NCBI RefSeq assembly: GCF_014651075.1
Contig: NZ_BMWE01000027.1
Coordinates: 1-64,000 of the forward strand
Length of the DNA: 64,000 nucleotides
Direction of reading: 5' to 3'
Origin: Streptomyces djakartensis
Lineage (GTDB): Bacteria > Actinomycetota > Actinomycetes > Streptomycetales > Streptomycetaceae
The notes below the pieces were generated by a model that was not told the origin of the DNA, made no database searches, and saw only the letters and a list, made by a program, of their open reading frames with translations. Every line of letters starts with the position of its first letter. Within the stretch, counting starts at the first letter, position 1. Both the position numbers and the translations under genes were made by a program. This document shows, in pieces, positions 7,520 through 15,647 of the stretch.

Positions 7520-9316
7520 TCACTTCGCGTAGATCGCCTCGATCTCGTGCGCGTAGTCCTTCGCCACCACGTTGCGCTTCAGCTTCAGTGACGGGGTCAG
7601 GTGGCCGGAGTCCTCCGTGAACTGGGAGGACAGGATGCGGAACTTGCGCACCGACTCGGCCTTCGACACGGCGGCGTTGCCGTCGTCGATCGCGGACTGG
7701 ACCGCGGCCAGCAGGTCCGGGTCCTCGCACAGCGACGCGGCCGTGGAACCCGCCGGCTTGCCGTGGTCCGCGCACCAGCGGCTCAGGAACTCCTCGTCGA
7801 TGGTGACCAGCGCGCCCACGAACGGCCGCCCGTCGCCCACCACCATGCACTCCGCGACCAGGGCGTGCGCCCGGATGCGGTCCTCGATCACGGCGGGGGC
7901 GACGTTCTTGCCGCCCGCGGTGACGATGATCTCCTTCTTGCGGCCGGTGATCCGCAGGTAGCCGTCCTCGTCGAGGGTGCCGATGTCGCCGGTGTGGAAC
8001 CAGCCGTCGGCCAGCGCCTCCGCGGTCGCGCCGGGGTTGTTCCAGTACTCCTTGAACAGGTGGTCGCCGTGCAGCAGCACCTCGCCGTCGTCGGCGATCC
8101 GGACCACCGAGCCGGGCAGCGGCTGGCCGACCGTGCCGATCTTCTGCCGGTCCCAGGGGTTGAACGCGGTGGCGGCGCAGGACTCGGTCAGGCCGTAGCC
8201 CTCCAGGACCGTGAAGCCGATGCCGCGGAAGAAGTGGCCGAGGCGCTCACCCAGCGGCGCGCCGCCGGAGATGGCGTACTCGCCCCGGCCGCCGAGGACC
8301 GCGCGGAGCTTGCTGTAGACGAGCTTGTCGAACGCCTTGTGCTTGATCTTCAGGCCGAAGGACGGGCCTGAGGGGGTGTCCAGCGCCTTGCTGTAGGCGA
8401 TCGCGGTGTCGGCGGCCTTGTCGAAGATCTTGCCTTTGCCGTCGGCCTGCGCCTTGGCCCGCGCCGAGTTGTAGACCTTCTCGAAGACGCGCGGCACGCC
8501 CAGGATCAGAGTGGGGCGGAACGCGGCCAGCTCGTCGGTGAGGTTCTTGATGTCCGGGACGCAGCCGAGCTTGATCGGCGCCATCATCGGCGCGATCTGC
8601 ACCAGCCGCCCGAAGACGTGCGCCAGCGGCAGGAAGAGGAGCACCGAGCACTCGCCCGTGCGGAACAGCGGACGCAGCCGTTCCACGATGTTGCCGCACT
8701 CGGCGAAGAAGCTGCGGTGGGTGAGCACACAGCCCTTGGGGCGGCCGGTCGTGCCCGAGGTGTAGACGATGGTGGCCGGGTCGTCGGCCTTGGCGATCGA
8801 GCTGCGCTCCTCGACCGTCTCGTCGGTGACGTCCTGGCCGAGCCGGCCCAGCTCGTCGAGGCCGCCGCCGTCGATCTGCCACACGTGCTTGAGCGCGGGA
8901 AGACGGTCGCGGACCGACTCGACGCCGGCGGTGTGCGCCTGCGACTCCACGATGCACGCGGTCGCGCCCGAGTCACCGAGGATCCACTGCACCTGCTCCG
9001 GCGAACTGGTCTCGTACACCGGGACGGTCACGGCGCCCGCGCTCCAGATCGCGAAGTCCAGCAGCGTCCACTCGTAGCGGGTGCGGGACATCAGGCCCAC
9101 CCGGTCGCCCGGCTGGATCCCGGCGGCGATCAGCCCCTTCGCGGCCGCGTGCACCTCGGCGAGGAAGGTGGTGGCCGTGACGTCCTGCCAGTTGCCACCG
9201 ACCTTGCGGGCGATGACGGCGACGTCCGGGTGCTGCGCGGCGTTTCTGCGGACGATGTCGGTCAGATTCCCGTCCGCGGGGACCTCGTACAAAGCCGGAA
9301 GGCTGAACTCGCGCAA
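7520..9316 (-). CDS. Long-chain fatty acid-CoA ligase (AMP-forming)
   Basis: 598 aa, the usual size for FadD15-type ligases. Acyl-adenylate superfamily motifs in order: P-loop T-S-G-T-T-G-R-P-K-G near residues 184-193, L-E-G-Y-G-L-T-E-S, G-W-F-H-T-G-D-I-G, and G-R-K-K-E-I-I-V-T with the following G-G-K-N-V-A-P. By family it activates long-chain fatty acids to acyl-CoA via an acyl-AMP intermediate, in the cytoplasm or at the membrane face. The stand-alone gene has a long upstream region (9317-9612) with a palindrome that could serve as an operator. Orthologous in position to the ligase near SCO2131. Confidence 0.95.
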   Translation of the reverse strand: MREFSLPALYEVPADGNLTDIVRRNAAQHPDVAVIARKVGGNWQDVTATTFLAEVHAAAKGLIAAGIQPGDRVGLMSRTRYEWTLLDFAIWSAGAVTVPVYETSSPEQVQWILGDSGATACIVESQAHTAGVESVRDRLPALKHVWQIDGGGLDELGRLGQDVTDETVEERSSIAKADDPATIVYTSGTTGRPKGCVLTHRSFFAECGNIVERLRPLFRTGECSVLLFLPLAHVFGRLVQIAPMMAPIKLGCVPDIKNLTDELAAFRPTLILGVPRVFEKVYNSARAKAQADGKGKIFDKAADTAIAYSKALDTPSGPSFGLKIKHKAFDKLVYSKLRAVLGGRGEYAISGGAPLGERLGHFFRGIGFTVLEGYGLTESCAATAFNPWDRQKIGTVGQPLPGSVVRIADDGEVLLHGDHLFKEYWNNPGATAEALADGWFHTGDIGTLDEDGYLRITGRKKEIIVTAGGKNVAPAVIEDRIRAHALVAECMVVGDGRPFVGALVTIDEEFLSRWCADHGKPAGSTAASLCEDPDLLAAVQSAIDDGNAAVSKAESVRKFRILSSQFTEDSGHLTPSLKLKRNVVAKDYAHEIEAIYAK

Positions 9317-9543
9317 GACTGCTGCTCCTCATAGGGCGCCGGCGCCACGACGGTGTGTGCTGCGACGGTGCGGTCCAAGGCTCGGGCAGGTGCTCGGTCA
9401 TTCACATGTTGAAATCCAGAGCACGACTGGACTGCCCGGACGTTACCCGCCGGTATGGCTTCCACGACAGGGGGCCCGTCGAGATGTTCGCTGCGTCACA
9501 CAGTTGGGTATTCCATTGCGCACAGTAGTCCACGCGCTAACTG

Positions 9544-9553
9544 ACTGGCCAGT
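9544..9553. promoter_or_regulatory. Palindrome in the 9317-9612 intergenic region (candidate operator)
   Basis: ACTGGCCAGT is a perfect 10-bp palindrome, inside the partly symmetrical TAACTGACTGGCCAGTAACC. It lies in the 296-bp divergent region between the acyl-CoA ligase (starts at 9316 on the minus strand) and the phosphoesterase (starts at 9613). It resembles TetR-type operators; no regulator gene is adjacent. Nothing else recognisable was seen in this stretch. Confidence 0.3.
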
Positions 9554-9612
9554 AACCGCAGGTAGCTCCGCCCCTGTTCACAAGGGCCGCGCTCGGCCTA
9601 CGCTTGATCGTC

Positions 9613-10410
9613 ATGGCACCCACACCAGCCGGAAACCGCAGGACGCGCGTACACGTGGTCAGCGACGTGCACGGCAACGCCCGGGACCTGGCCAGGGCCG
9701 GCGAGGGCGCCGACGCGCTGATCTGCCTGGGCGACCTCGTCCTCTTCCTCGACTACGCCGACCACTCGCGCGGCATCTTCCCCGACCTGTTCGGCGTCGA
9801 GAACGCCGACCGCATCGTCGCGCTGCGCACCGCCCGCCGCTTCGAGGAGGCCCGGGAGTTCGGGCGGCAGCTGTGGGCCGGCATCGGCGAGGACCGGGCC
9901 TCGGTGATCGAGAAGGCGGTGCGCAAGCAGTACACGGAGCTGTTCGCCGCGTTCCCCACTCCGACGTACGCCACCTACGGCAACGTCGACATGCCGCCCC
10001 TGTGGCAGGAATACGCCGGCCCCGGCACCACCGTCCTCGACGGTGAACGCGTCGAGATAGGCGGCCGGGTCTTCGGCTTCGTGGGCGGTGGCCTGCGCAC
10101 GCCGATGCGGACGCCGTACGAGATCAGCGACGAGGAGTACGCGGCGAAGATCGAGGCCCTGGGCGAGGTCGACGTGCTGTGCACGCACATCCCGCCCGAG
10201 GTCCCGGAACTGATCTACGACACCGTCGCCCGCCGCTTCGAGCGCGGCAGCCGGGCCCTGCTGGACGCCATCCGCCGCACCCGGCCCCGCTACTCCCTCT
10301 TCGGGCATGTCCACCAGCCGCTGGTGCGGCGGATGCGGATCGGGGCCACCGAGTGCGTGAACGTGGGGCACTTCGCGGGGACCGGGACTCCGTGGGCGCT
10401 GGAATGGTGA
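9613..10410 (+). CDS. Calcineurin-like metallophosphoesterase
   Basis: 265 aa from ATG 9613; an in-frame TTG at 9604 is a weaker candidate start. All metal-binding blocks of the family are present: S-D-V-H-G-N at the N-terminus, C-L-G-D-L-V, Y-G-N-V-D, T-H-I-P-P-E and F-G-H-V-H-Q-P. By family it hydrolyses phosphomonoesters or diesters with two metal ions in the cytoplasm. The substrate cannot be deduced. The length and compact motif spacing fit the small bacterial MPE group. Confidence 0.88.
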   Translation: MAPTPAGNRRTRVHVVSDVHGNARDLARAGEGADALICLGDLVLFLDYADHSRGIFPDLFGVENADRIVALRTARRFEEAREFGRQLWAGIGEDRASVIEKAVRKQYTELFAAFPTPTYATYGNVDMPPLWQEYAGPGTTVLDGERVEIGGRVFGFVGGGLRTPMRTPYEISDEEYAAKIEALGEVDVLCTHIPPEVPELIYDTVARRFERGSRALLDAIRRTRPRYSLFGHVHQPLVRRMRIGATECVNVGHFAGTGTPWALEW

Positions 10411-10521
10411 GGACGCCCCAGGTCGGGTGAGATCGGCGGGTCCCGTGCGCGGTAGCCTTCACGCTGCACACACGTGCGCACGACGACCTCATAGCGGCCC
10501 GTATCTGGAGGAGCCACGGCG

Positions 10522-10962
10522 ATGGCGGAACACACCAGCTCGAGCATCACCATCGAGGCGGCCCCGGCCGACGTCATGGCGGTCATCGCCGACTTCGCCC
10601 GCTACCCGGACTGGACCGGCGAGGTGAAGGAGGCGGAGGTCCTCAAGACCGACGAGCAGGGCCGCGCCGAGCAGGTCCGCCTCGTCATGGACGCCGGTGC
10701 GATCAAGGACGACCAGGTGCTCGGGTACACCTGGACCGGCGAGAACGAGGTGTCCTGGACGCTGGTGAAGTCCCAGATGCTCCGTTCCCTGGACGGCTCG
10801 TACATCCTCAAGCCGGCGGGGGCGGGTGGCACGGAGGTCACGTACGCGCTGACGGTCGACGTCAAGATCCCCATGCTGGGCATGATCAAGCGCAAGGCGG
10901 AGAAGGTCATCATCGACCGGGCGCTGGCGGGTCTGAAGAAGCGGGTGGAGTCGGGCAAGTAG
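10522..10962 (+). CDS. SRPBCC (START-like) family protein
   Basis: 146 aa with GGAGGAG 10-15 nt upstream of ATG 10522. The N-terminus (I-T-I-E-A-A-P-A-D-V-M-A-V-I) and the pattern of a long beta sheet closed by a C-terminal helix (R-A-L-A-G-L-K-K-R-V) match the polyketide cyclase/dehydrase SRPBCC fold, which forms a hydrophobic ligand cavity. The ligand is unknown. It precedes a 393-bp repeat-rich gap and then an ArsA-like ATPase gene. Confidence 0.85.
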   Translation: MAEHTSSSITIEAAPADVMAVIADFARYPDWTGEVKEAEVLKTDEQGRAEQVRLVMDAGAIKDDQVLGYTWTGENEVSWTLVKSQMLRSLDGSYILKPAGAGGTEVTYALTVDVKIPMLGMIKRKAEKVIIDRALAGLKKRVESGK

Positions 10963-10973
10963 GGGCCGCGCCG

Positions 10974-11211
10974 GCGGGTGTGCCTGTGCTGTGGCGGGTG
11001 GGCCGCGTCTGCGGGGTGCCTGTGCTTTGCCGGGTGCGGCTGTGTCGTGGCTGGTCGCGCGGTTCCCCGCGCCCCTGGGTGGGCTGAGCTGCGCGGGTGT
11101 GCCTGTGCTGTGGCGGGTGGGCCGCGTCTGCGGGGTGCCTGTGCTTCGCCGGGTGCGGCTGTGTCGTGGCTGGTCGCGCGGTTCCCCGCGCCCCTGGGTG
11201 GGTTGAGCTGT
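10974..11211 (+). repeat. Two tandem copies of a 119-bp intergenic repeat
   Basis: The segment starting TGTGCCTGTGCTGTGG at 10979 recurs at 11098 with only a few differences, giving a 119-bp period. Each copy contains GTGGCTGGTCGCGCGG followed by TTCCCCGCGCCCCT (11047-11077 and 11166-11196), a sequence common in Streptomyces intergenic regions; an inverted relative sits at 14191-14222. The rest of this non-coding gap to 11355 carries GGGCAGTCGTG (11212-11222, shared with 27599-27609) and another Streptomyces-typical stretch at 11241-11275. No gene is supported in 10963-11355. Confidence 0.8.
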
Positions 11212-11355
11212 GGGCAGTCGTGGCGCTGGGGCGATGGGGGCCCCTGGTCGAGCGGAGCCGAGAGATTGGGGGAGGCCCCGCATCGCCGGGTTGAGCGACG
11301 GCCCCGCCCAGCGGCATCACCAGGCATCTGGTCAACGCCGGTAGCGTTCAGACCC

Positions 11356-12531
11356 ATGCGCACCATCCTGATCACCGGCCCCGGCGGCAGCGGCCGTACC
11401 ACCCTCGCGGCCGCGACCGCCCTGACCGCGGCGGCGGAGGGCACGAACACCCTCGTCCTGACCACCGACCGCACGGACACCCTCGGTGCCGCCCTGGGCG
11501 TGCGGACCGGCCCGGCCCCGGTGGAAGCCGCCCCCCGCCTCGCCGCCTGGCGCCCCGACCCCGCCCAGGACTTCCGCGAGGACCTCACCGCCCTCCAGGA
11601 CCGCGCCTCCACCGCGCTGGACCTCCTCGGCGCCTCCCGCCTGGACCCGGAGGAACTCAACCCCCTTCCCGGCGCGGACGAACTCGCCCTGCTGCGCGCC
11701 CTGCGCGCCGCCGCGCTGTCGGAGTCGTACGACCTCCTCGTCGTCGACCTGCCGCCCCTCCCGCAGGCCCTCGCCCTCCTCGCCCTGCCCGAGGAACTCC
11801 GCCGCTACCTGCGCCGTCTCCTCCCGCCCGAACGCCAGGCCGCCCGCGCGCTGCGCCCCGTCCTGGGCCGGCTCGCCGGCGTCCCCCTGCCCGCCGAGTG
11901 GCTGTACGAGACGGCCGCCCGCTGGGACCTGGAGCTGGCCGCCGTCGAGGCGGTCGTCGCCGACCGCGACACCGTCGTACGCCTGGTCGCCGAGCCCGGC
12001 CCGGCCGGGTCCGACGCCCTTCGCGCCGCCGGTCTCGGCCTGGCCCTGCGCGGCCTGCGCACCGACCTCGTCGTCGCCAACCGCGTCCTGCCCGAGGCGT
12101 CCCCGGACACCTGGCTGGCCGGCCCCGTCGCCCAGCAGCGCAAGACACTGGAGGAGTGGCGCGAGAAGTACGACGTCCGTCCCGTCGCCCACCTCGGCCG
12201 CGACCCGCGCGGCGCCGACGACCTCACCGCCCTGGACGTGCCCGGCGCCGACCGGGACATCCCCGTCGCCCCGCTCGAGTGGCCCGTGACCGACCGGATC
12301 GGCGAGGACGGCGTGCTCGTCTGGCACATCCCGCTTCCCGGCGCCATACGCGACGAACTGGACCTGGTCCGGCGCGGCGGCGAACTCGTGGTCACCGCGG
12401 GACGGTTCCGCCGCGTCGTCCCGCTGCCGTCCGCGCTGCGCCGCTGCACCGTCGCCGGGGCCGCCCTGCGCGACGGCGAACTGAGCATCCGCTTCGCCCC
12501 CGACCCGAAGCTGTGGCCGCAGTCACGCTGA
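11356..12531 (+). CDS. ArsA/MinD-like ATPase with non-canonical P-loop
   Basis: 391 aa. ATG 11356 begins M-R-T-I-L-I-T-G-P-G-G-S-G-R-T-T, which aligns with the ArsA deviant Walker A but has Pro where the signature Lys sits and Arg in place of the second Lys. The middle has L-L-V-V-D-L-P-P-L as the Walker B-like block. The C-terminal portion resembles the beta-sandwich tail of actinobacterial anion-transporting ATPase homologues. A paired ArsA subunit is not adjacent. By family it would act in membrane-protein handling or anion export; nucleotide hydrolysis is doubtful given the P-loop. An upstream extension of the frame to 10978 runs through repeats and is rejected. Confidence 0.75.
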   Translation: MRTILITGPGGSGRTTLAAATALTAAAEGTNTLVLTTDRTDTLGAALGVRTGPAPVEAAPRLAAWRPDPAQDFREDLTALQDRASTALDLLGASRLDPEELNPLPGADELALLRALRAAALSESYDLLVVDLPPLPQALALLALPEELRRYLRRLLPPERQAARALRPVLGRLAGVPLPAEWLYETAARWDLELAAVEAVVADRDTVVRLVAEPGPAGSDALRAAGLGLALRGLRTDLVVANRVLPEASPDTWLAGPVAQQRKTLEEWREKYDVRPVAHLGRDPRGADDLTALDVPGADRDIPVAPLEWPVTDRIGEDGVLVWHIPLPGAIRDELDLVRRGGELVVTAGRFRRVVPLPSALRRCTVAGAALRDGELSIRFAPDPKLWPQSR

Positions 12532-12583
12532 GTACGCCCGTTCGGGTAACGTCGTAGGGACGAACCGTAGTCAGGAGTCCGTC

Positions 12584-13084
12584 ATGAGCGAAGAGCTCCC
12601 CCCGTCCCACGCCGCCCGTGAAGAGGCCGCGGACGAGGTGCGGGCGACCGACGCCGACGCCTGGGCGACCGCGTGCGCCGAGGACCTCGACGCGGAGAGG
12701 GCCCGCCGTCGTGCGCAGTACGGCGCGCCCCAGGGCTCCGCGGCCGAGGAACTGAAAAAGCTCGTCGACGCCGTCGCGGACAAGCTGTCCGGGATCCAGT
12801 CCCCGCTGTTCGGCGCGGTCGCGGGCCCCGCCGCCCAGCAGGCCGTACGGCAGGTCGTCCAGCAGGCCAAGGACGCCGTGGAACCGGTCATCGAACGCAA
12901 CCCGGACGTCTTCGAGCACCTGGCCGCCGCCGGGAACGAACTGCTCGCCGCCTACCGCTCCGCGGTCCAGGCCCAGGAGCGCCGCTGGACCGGCCGCCAC
13001 GACCAGGACGACCCGCGCGACCAGGACGAGCGCCGTGGCCCGGGCGACGACGACGGCCCCGGCGAACGCATCGACCTGGACTGA
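12584..13084 (+). CDS. DUF5304 family protein upstream of glucokinase
   Basis: 166 aa from ATG 12584 with CAGGAG upstream. The N-terminus is acidic, a central Ala/Val-rich helical part (about 45-125) includes Q-A-V-R-Q-V-V-Q-Q-A-K-D-A-V, and the tail is Arg/Asp-rich and probably disordered. There are no membrane segments. It corresponds in position to SCO2127, which I recall being implicated in glucose uptake and carbon catabolite repression together with glkA; no catalytic motif is visible. The 133-bp gap to glkA contains a small inverted repeat. Confidence 0.75.
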   Translation: MSEELPPSHAAREEAADEVRATDADAWATACAEDLDAERARRRAQYGAPQGSAAEELKKLVDAVADKLSGIQSPLFGAVAGPAAQQAVRQVVQQAKDAVEPVIERNPDVFEHLAAAGNELLAAYRSAVQAQERRWTGRHDQDDPRDQDERRGPGDDDGPGERIDLD

Positions 13085-13156
13085 CCCTCGGGCCGGGCCC
13101 CGGTCCCGTCACCGGCCGAGCCCGCCGGGCGTGCCCACCGGTCGGACGAGCCGAAC

Positions 13157-13176
13157 CCCGAGGGCGGTGCCTCGGG
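13157..13176. promoter_or_regulatory. Inverted repeat in front of glkA
   Basis: CCCGAGG (13157-13163) and CCTCGGG (13170-13176) form a 7-bp inverted repeat with a 6-bp spacer, followed by TACCGT (13177-13182 area), a possible -10. It could be a terminator of the upstream gene or an operator of glkA. Confidence 0.3.
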
Positions 13177-13217
13177 TACCGTTGGCGCAGCGGGGCTCGA
13201 CCGAAACTGAGGGATTC

Positions 13218-14171
13218 ATGGGACTCACCATCGGCGTCGACATCGGCGGCACGAAGATCGCGGCCGGCGTGGTCGATGAGGAAGGCAGCATCCTCTCGAC
13301 GCACAAGGTGCCGACCCCGGGCACGCCCGAGGGCATCGTGGACGCCATCGCCTCGGCGGTGGACGGCGCGCGTGTCGGTCACGACATCGTCGGCGTGGGC
13401 ATCGGCGCCGCCGGCTACGTGAACCGGCAGCGCTCCGAGGTCTACTTCGCGCCGAACATCCACTGGCGCAACGAGCCGCTCAAGGAGAAGGTCGAGGCCC
13501 GGGTGGGCCTCCCGGTCGTCGTGGAGAACGACGCGAACGCCGCGGCGTGGGGCGAGTACAAGTTCGGCGCCGGCAAGGGCCACCGCAACGTCATCTGCAT
13601 CACGCTCGGCACCGGCCTCGGCGGCGGCATCATCATCGGCAACAAGCTGCGCCGCGGGCACTTCGGCGTGGCCGCCGAGTTCGGCCACATCCGCATGGTG
13701 CCGGACGGCCTGCTGTGCGGCTGCGGCTCGCAGGGCTGCTGGGAGCAGTACGCCTCCGGCCGTGCCCTCGTCCGGTACGCCAAGCAGCGCGCCAACGCCA
13801 CCCCCGAGAACGCCGAGATCCTCCTCGGCCTCGGCGACGGCACGCCCGAGGGCATCGAGGGCAAGCACATCTCCATGGCCGCCCGCCAGGGCGATCGCGT
13901 GGCCGTCGACTCCTACCGGGAACTGGCCCGCTGGGTCGGCGCGGGCCTCGCCGACCTCGCCTCCCTCTTCGACCCCTCCGCCTTCATCGTGGGCGGTGGT
14001 CTCTCCGACGAGGGTGAGCTGGTCCTGGGCCCGATCCGCAAGTCCTACAAGCGCTGGCTGGTGGGCGGCAACTGGCGCCCGGTGGCGGAGGTCCGCGCCG
14101 CGGAACTGGGCAACAAGGCAGGCCTCGTGGGCGCGGCCGACCTGGCCCGCGAACCCGACCCGATCATGTAA
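13218..14171 (+). CDS. glkA: Glucokinase, ROK family
   Basis: 317 aa, the size I recall for S. coelicolor GlkA. ATG 13218 follows GAGGGATTC. Motifs: phosphate-binding D-I-G-G-T-K near the N-terminus, V-E-N-D-A-N with the catalytic Asp, L-G-T-G-L-G-G-G, and the ROK zinc motif C-G-C-G-S-Q-G-C-W-E. It phosphorylates glucose with ATP in the cytoplasm. In S. coelicolor this enzyme is also central to glucose repression. The neighbouring DUF5304 gene belongs to the same conserved pair. Confidence 0.96.
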   Translation: MGLTIGVDIGGTKIAAGVVDEEGSILSTHKVPTPGTPEGIVDAIASAVDGARVGHDIVGVGIGAAGYVNRQRSEVYFAPNIHWRNEPLKEKVEARVGLPVVVENDANAAAWGEYKFGAGKGHRNVICITLGTGLGGGIIIGNKLRRGHFGVAAEFGHIRMVPDGLLCGCGSQGCWEQYASGRALVRYAKQRANATPENAEILLGLGDGTPEGIEGKHISMAARQGDRVAVDSYRELARWVGAGLADLASLFDPSAFIVGGGLSDEGELVLGPIRKSYKRWLVGGNWRPVAEVRAAELGNKAGLVGAADLAREPDPIM

Positions 14172-14190
14172 ACGCCGCCCTTTTGGGTTT

Positions 14191-14222
14191 CTGGGGGCGC
14201 GGGGAACTGCGCGATCAGCCAC
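14191..14222 (-). repeat. Inverted single copy of the GCGCGG-type Streptomyces repeat
   Basis: Read on the minus strand, GTGGCTGATCGCGCAG followed by TTCCCCGCGCCCCCAG differs by about three bases from the core at 11047-11077. It follows the glkA stop, so it may act as a transcript end or a nucleoid or RNA structure element. Confidence 0.7.
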
Positions 14223-14283
14223 GTACCACCGGCACTCGCGCACCTTCCCCGCGCCCCGAGTTCTCAGGCGTACATTGACGGCC

Positions 14284-15045
14284 ATGGAGCCGCTTCCCAA
14301 CTCCGGCACGAACGCCGATGGTTCAGCCACTCTCCGCGTCCTCAGCTACAACATCCGCTCGATGCGCGACGACACCGACGCCCTGGCCCGCGTCATCAAG
14401 GCCTGCGCACCCGACCTGGTCCTCGTCCAGGAAGCCCCCCGCTTCTTCCGCTGGCGCAAGAAACTCGCCCGCCTGGCCCGCGCGGCCGACCTGGTGATCG
14501 TCACCGGCGGCGCCACCACCACGGGGCCGGCGATCCTCAGTTCGCTCCGGGCGGGTGTGGAACGGACCGAGGACATTCTCCTGCCCCCCACCCCCGGCCT
14601 GCACCGACGTGGCTTCGCCACCGCGGTCGTCCGTTTCGCCGGCACCCGTCTCGGCGTTCTGAGCTGTCACCTCTCGCTCCAGAAGGACGAGCGCTACGAG
14701 CAGGGCGGCATGCTCCTGGACCGGCTCGCCGGCCTGGGCGTGGAGCACGCGATCGCCGGCGGAGACCTGAACGAACGCCCCGACGGCCCCACCTTCAGCC
14801 GGCTGGCCGGCGCTCTGACCGACTGCCGGGCCGCCGCGCCCTGGGGCGGCGAGCACACCTGGACCCCCGCCGACCCCTACCAGCGCATCGACGCGATCTT
14901 CGCGACCCGGGGCATCGAGGTGCTGGGCTGCGGCGTGCCGGTCGGGCACCCCGGGGTGACCGAGGCAGACCTCAGGGCGGCCACCGACCACCTCCCGGTC
15001 CTGGCCGCCCTCAGGGTTCCCGCCCAGCCAGGGCGACAGGCCTAG
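14284..15045 (+). CDS. Endonuclease/exonuclease/phosphatase family protein
   Basis: 253 aa from ATG 14284. Family motifs: L-S-Y-N-I-R-S-M near residue 20, V-Q-E-A metal-binding Glu, C-H-L-S, G-G-D-L-N-E, R-I-D-A-I-F and a final T-D-H-L-P-V with the catalytic His. It should hydrolyse a phosphodiester or phosphate ester in a metal-dependent way; the substrate (nucleic acid, inositol phosphate or lipid) is not evident. No signal peptide. Its stop TAG shares the palindrome CTAG with the stop of the convergent gene at 15042. Confidence 0.88.
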   Translation: MEPLPNSGTNADGSATLRVLSYNIRSMRDDTDALARVIKACAPDLVLVQEAPRFFRWRKKLARLARAADLVIVTGGATTTGPAILSSLRAGVERTEDILLPPTPGLHRRGFATAVVRFAGTRLGVLSCHLSLQKDERYEQGGMLLDRLAGLGVEHAIAGGDLNERPDGPTFSRLAGALTDCRAAAPWGGEHTWTPADPYQRIDAIFATRGIEVLGCGVPVGHPGVTEADLRAATDHLPVLAALRVPAQPGRQA

Positions 15046-15647
15046 ACGACCGCGCCCCGCCCCGGGTCGTCGTCGTTCTCGTCATCCGTCCGCATCCGCG
15101 TCACCAGCGTCGCGAAGCCACCGAGGAACCCGCCGATCCCCAGTGTCGCCAGCCACCACGTCATCTCCCAGCCGAGCAGCACGGCGAGCAGCAGCAGTAC
15201 CGGCCCGCCGAGGACCCCGAGCCAGGCGAACTTCGCGGTGACGTCGGCGGTGGGCAGCGGGGGCGGCTCCGGCGGCACGAAGTGCCCCTCGTCGCCCTCG
15301 TCGGAGTCGTCCTCGGCGGGCTCGGACACGGAGTAGTCACGCGGGCCGACGCCCGGCGCGAAGGAGACGGAACCGCCCAGCGGCTTGGCGGGCTTGTCCC
15401 CAGGCCCTTCGGACTCCTCCGGCTTGGCGGCCTCCCCGGCCGCCCCGGCCGTGTCCACCCCGGCGTCGTTGGTCTCGGACTCCAGCAGCGCCAGGTCCTC
15501 GACGGACTTGAACGGCTTGGTCCCCGGCGGGTCCGGCGGCTCCTCGCCGTACCCGGCGACGATCGCCGCCCAGGCGGCCTCCTCGTCGAACGGGACGCCC
15601 TTCTCGTCCGGCTCGCGGCCCTCGCGGTCGGAGTCGTGCTCAGCCAC
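15042..15647 (-). CDS. Acidic membrane protein of unknown function
   Basis: 201 aa. GTG 15647 is chosen over an in-frame upstream start at 15749 because AAGGGA lies about 10 nt before it and the longer version would overlap the upstream hydrolase by over 100 bp. About 125 residues of Asp/Glu/Pro-rich, probably disordered sequence are followed by two hydrophobic helices (G-V-L-G-G-P-V-L-L-L-L and W-L-A-T-L-G-I-G-G-F) and an acidic tail. It overlaps the hydrolase gene stop by 8 nt, which suggests translational coupling. Confidence 0.75.
   Translation of the reverse strand: MAEHDSDREGREPDEKGVPFDEEAAWAAIVAGYGEEPPDPPGTKPFKSVEDLALLESETNDAGVDTAGAAGEAAKPEESEGPGDKPAKPLGGSVSFAPGVGPRDYSVSEPAEDDSDEGDEGHFVPPEPPPLPTADVTAKFAWLGVLGGPVLLLLAVLLGWEMTWWLATLGIGGFLGGFATLVTRMRTDDENDDDPGRGAVV

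Noticed and set aside
10978..11355. Upstream extension of the ArsA-like gene
   Set aside because: Runs through the 119-bp tandem repeat and other intergenic repeats; ATG 11356 begins exactly at the P-loop domain.
12888..14330. Long minus-strand open frame (480 codons) over glkA
   Set aside because: Antisense shadow of a high-GC gene; composition follows the glkA codon structure, and glkA has all family motifs.
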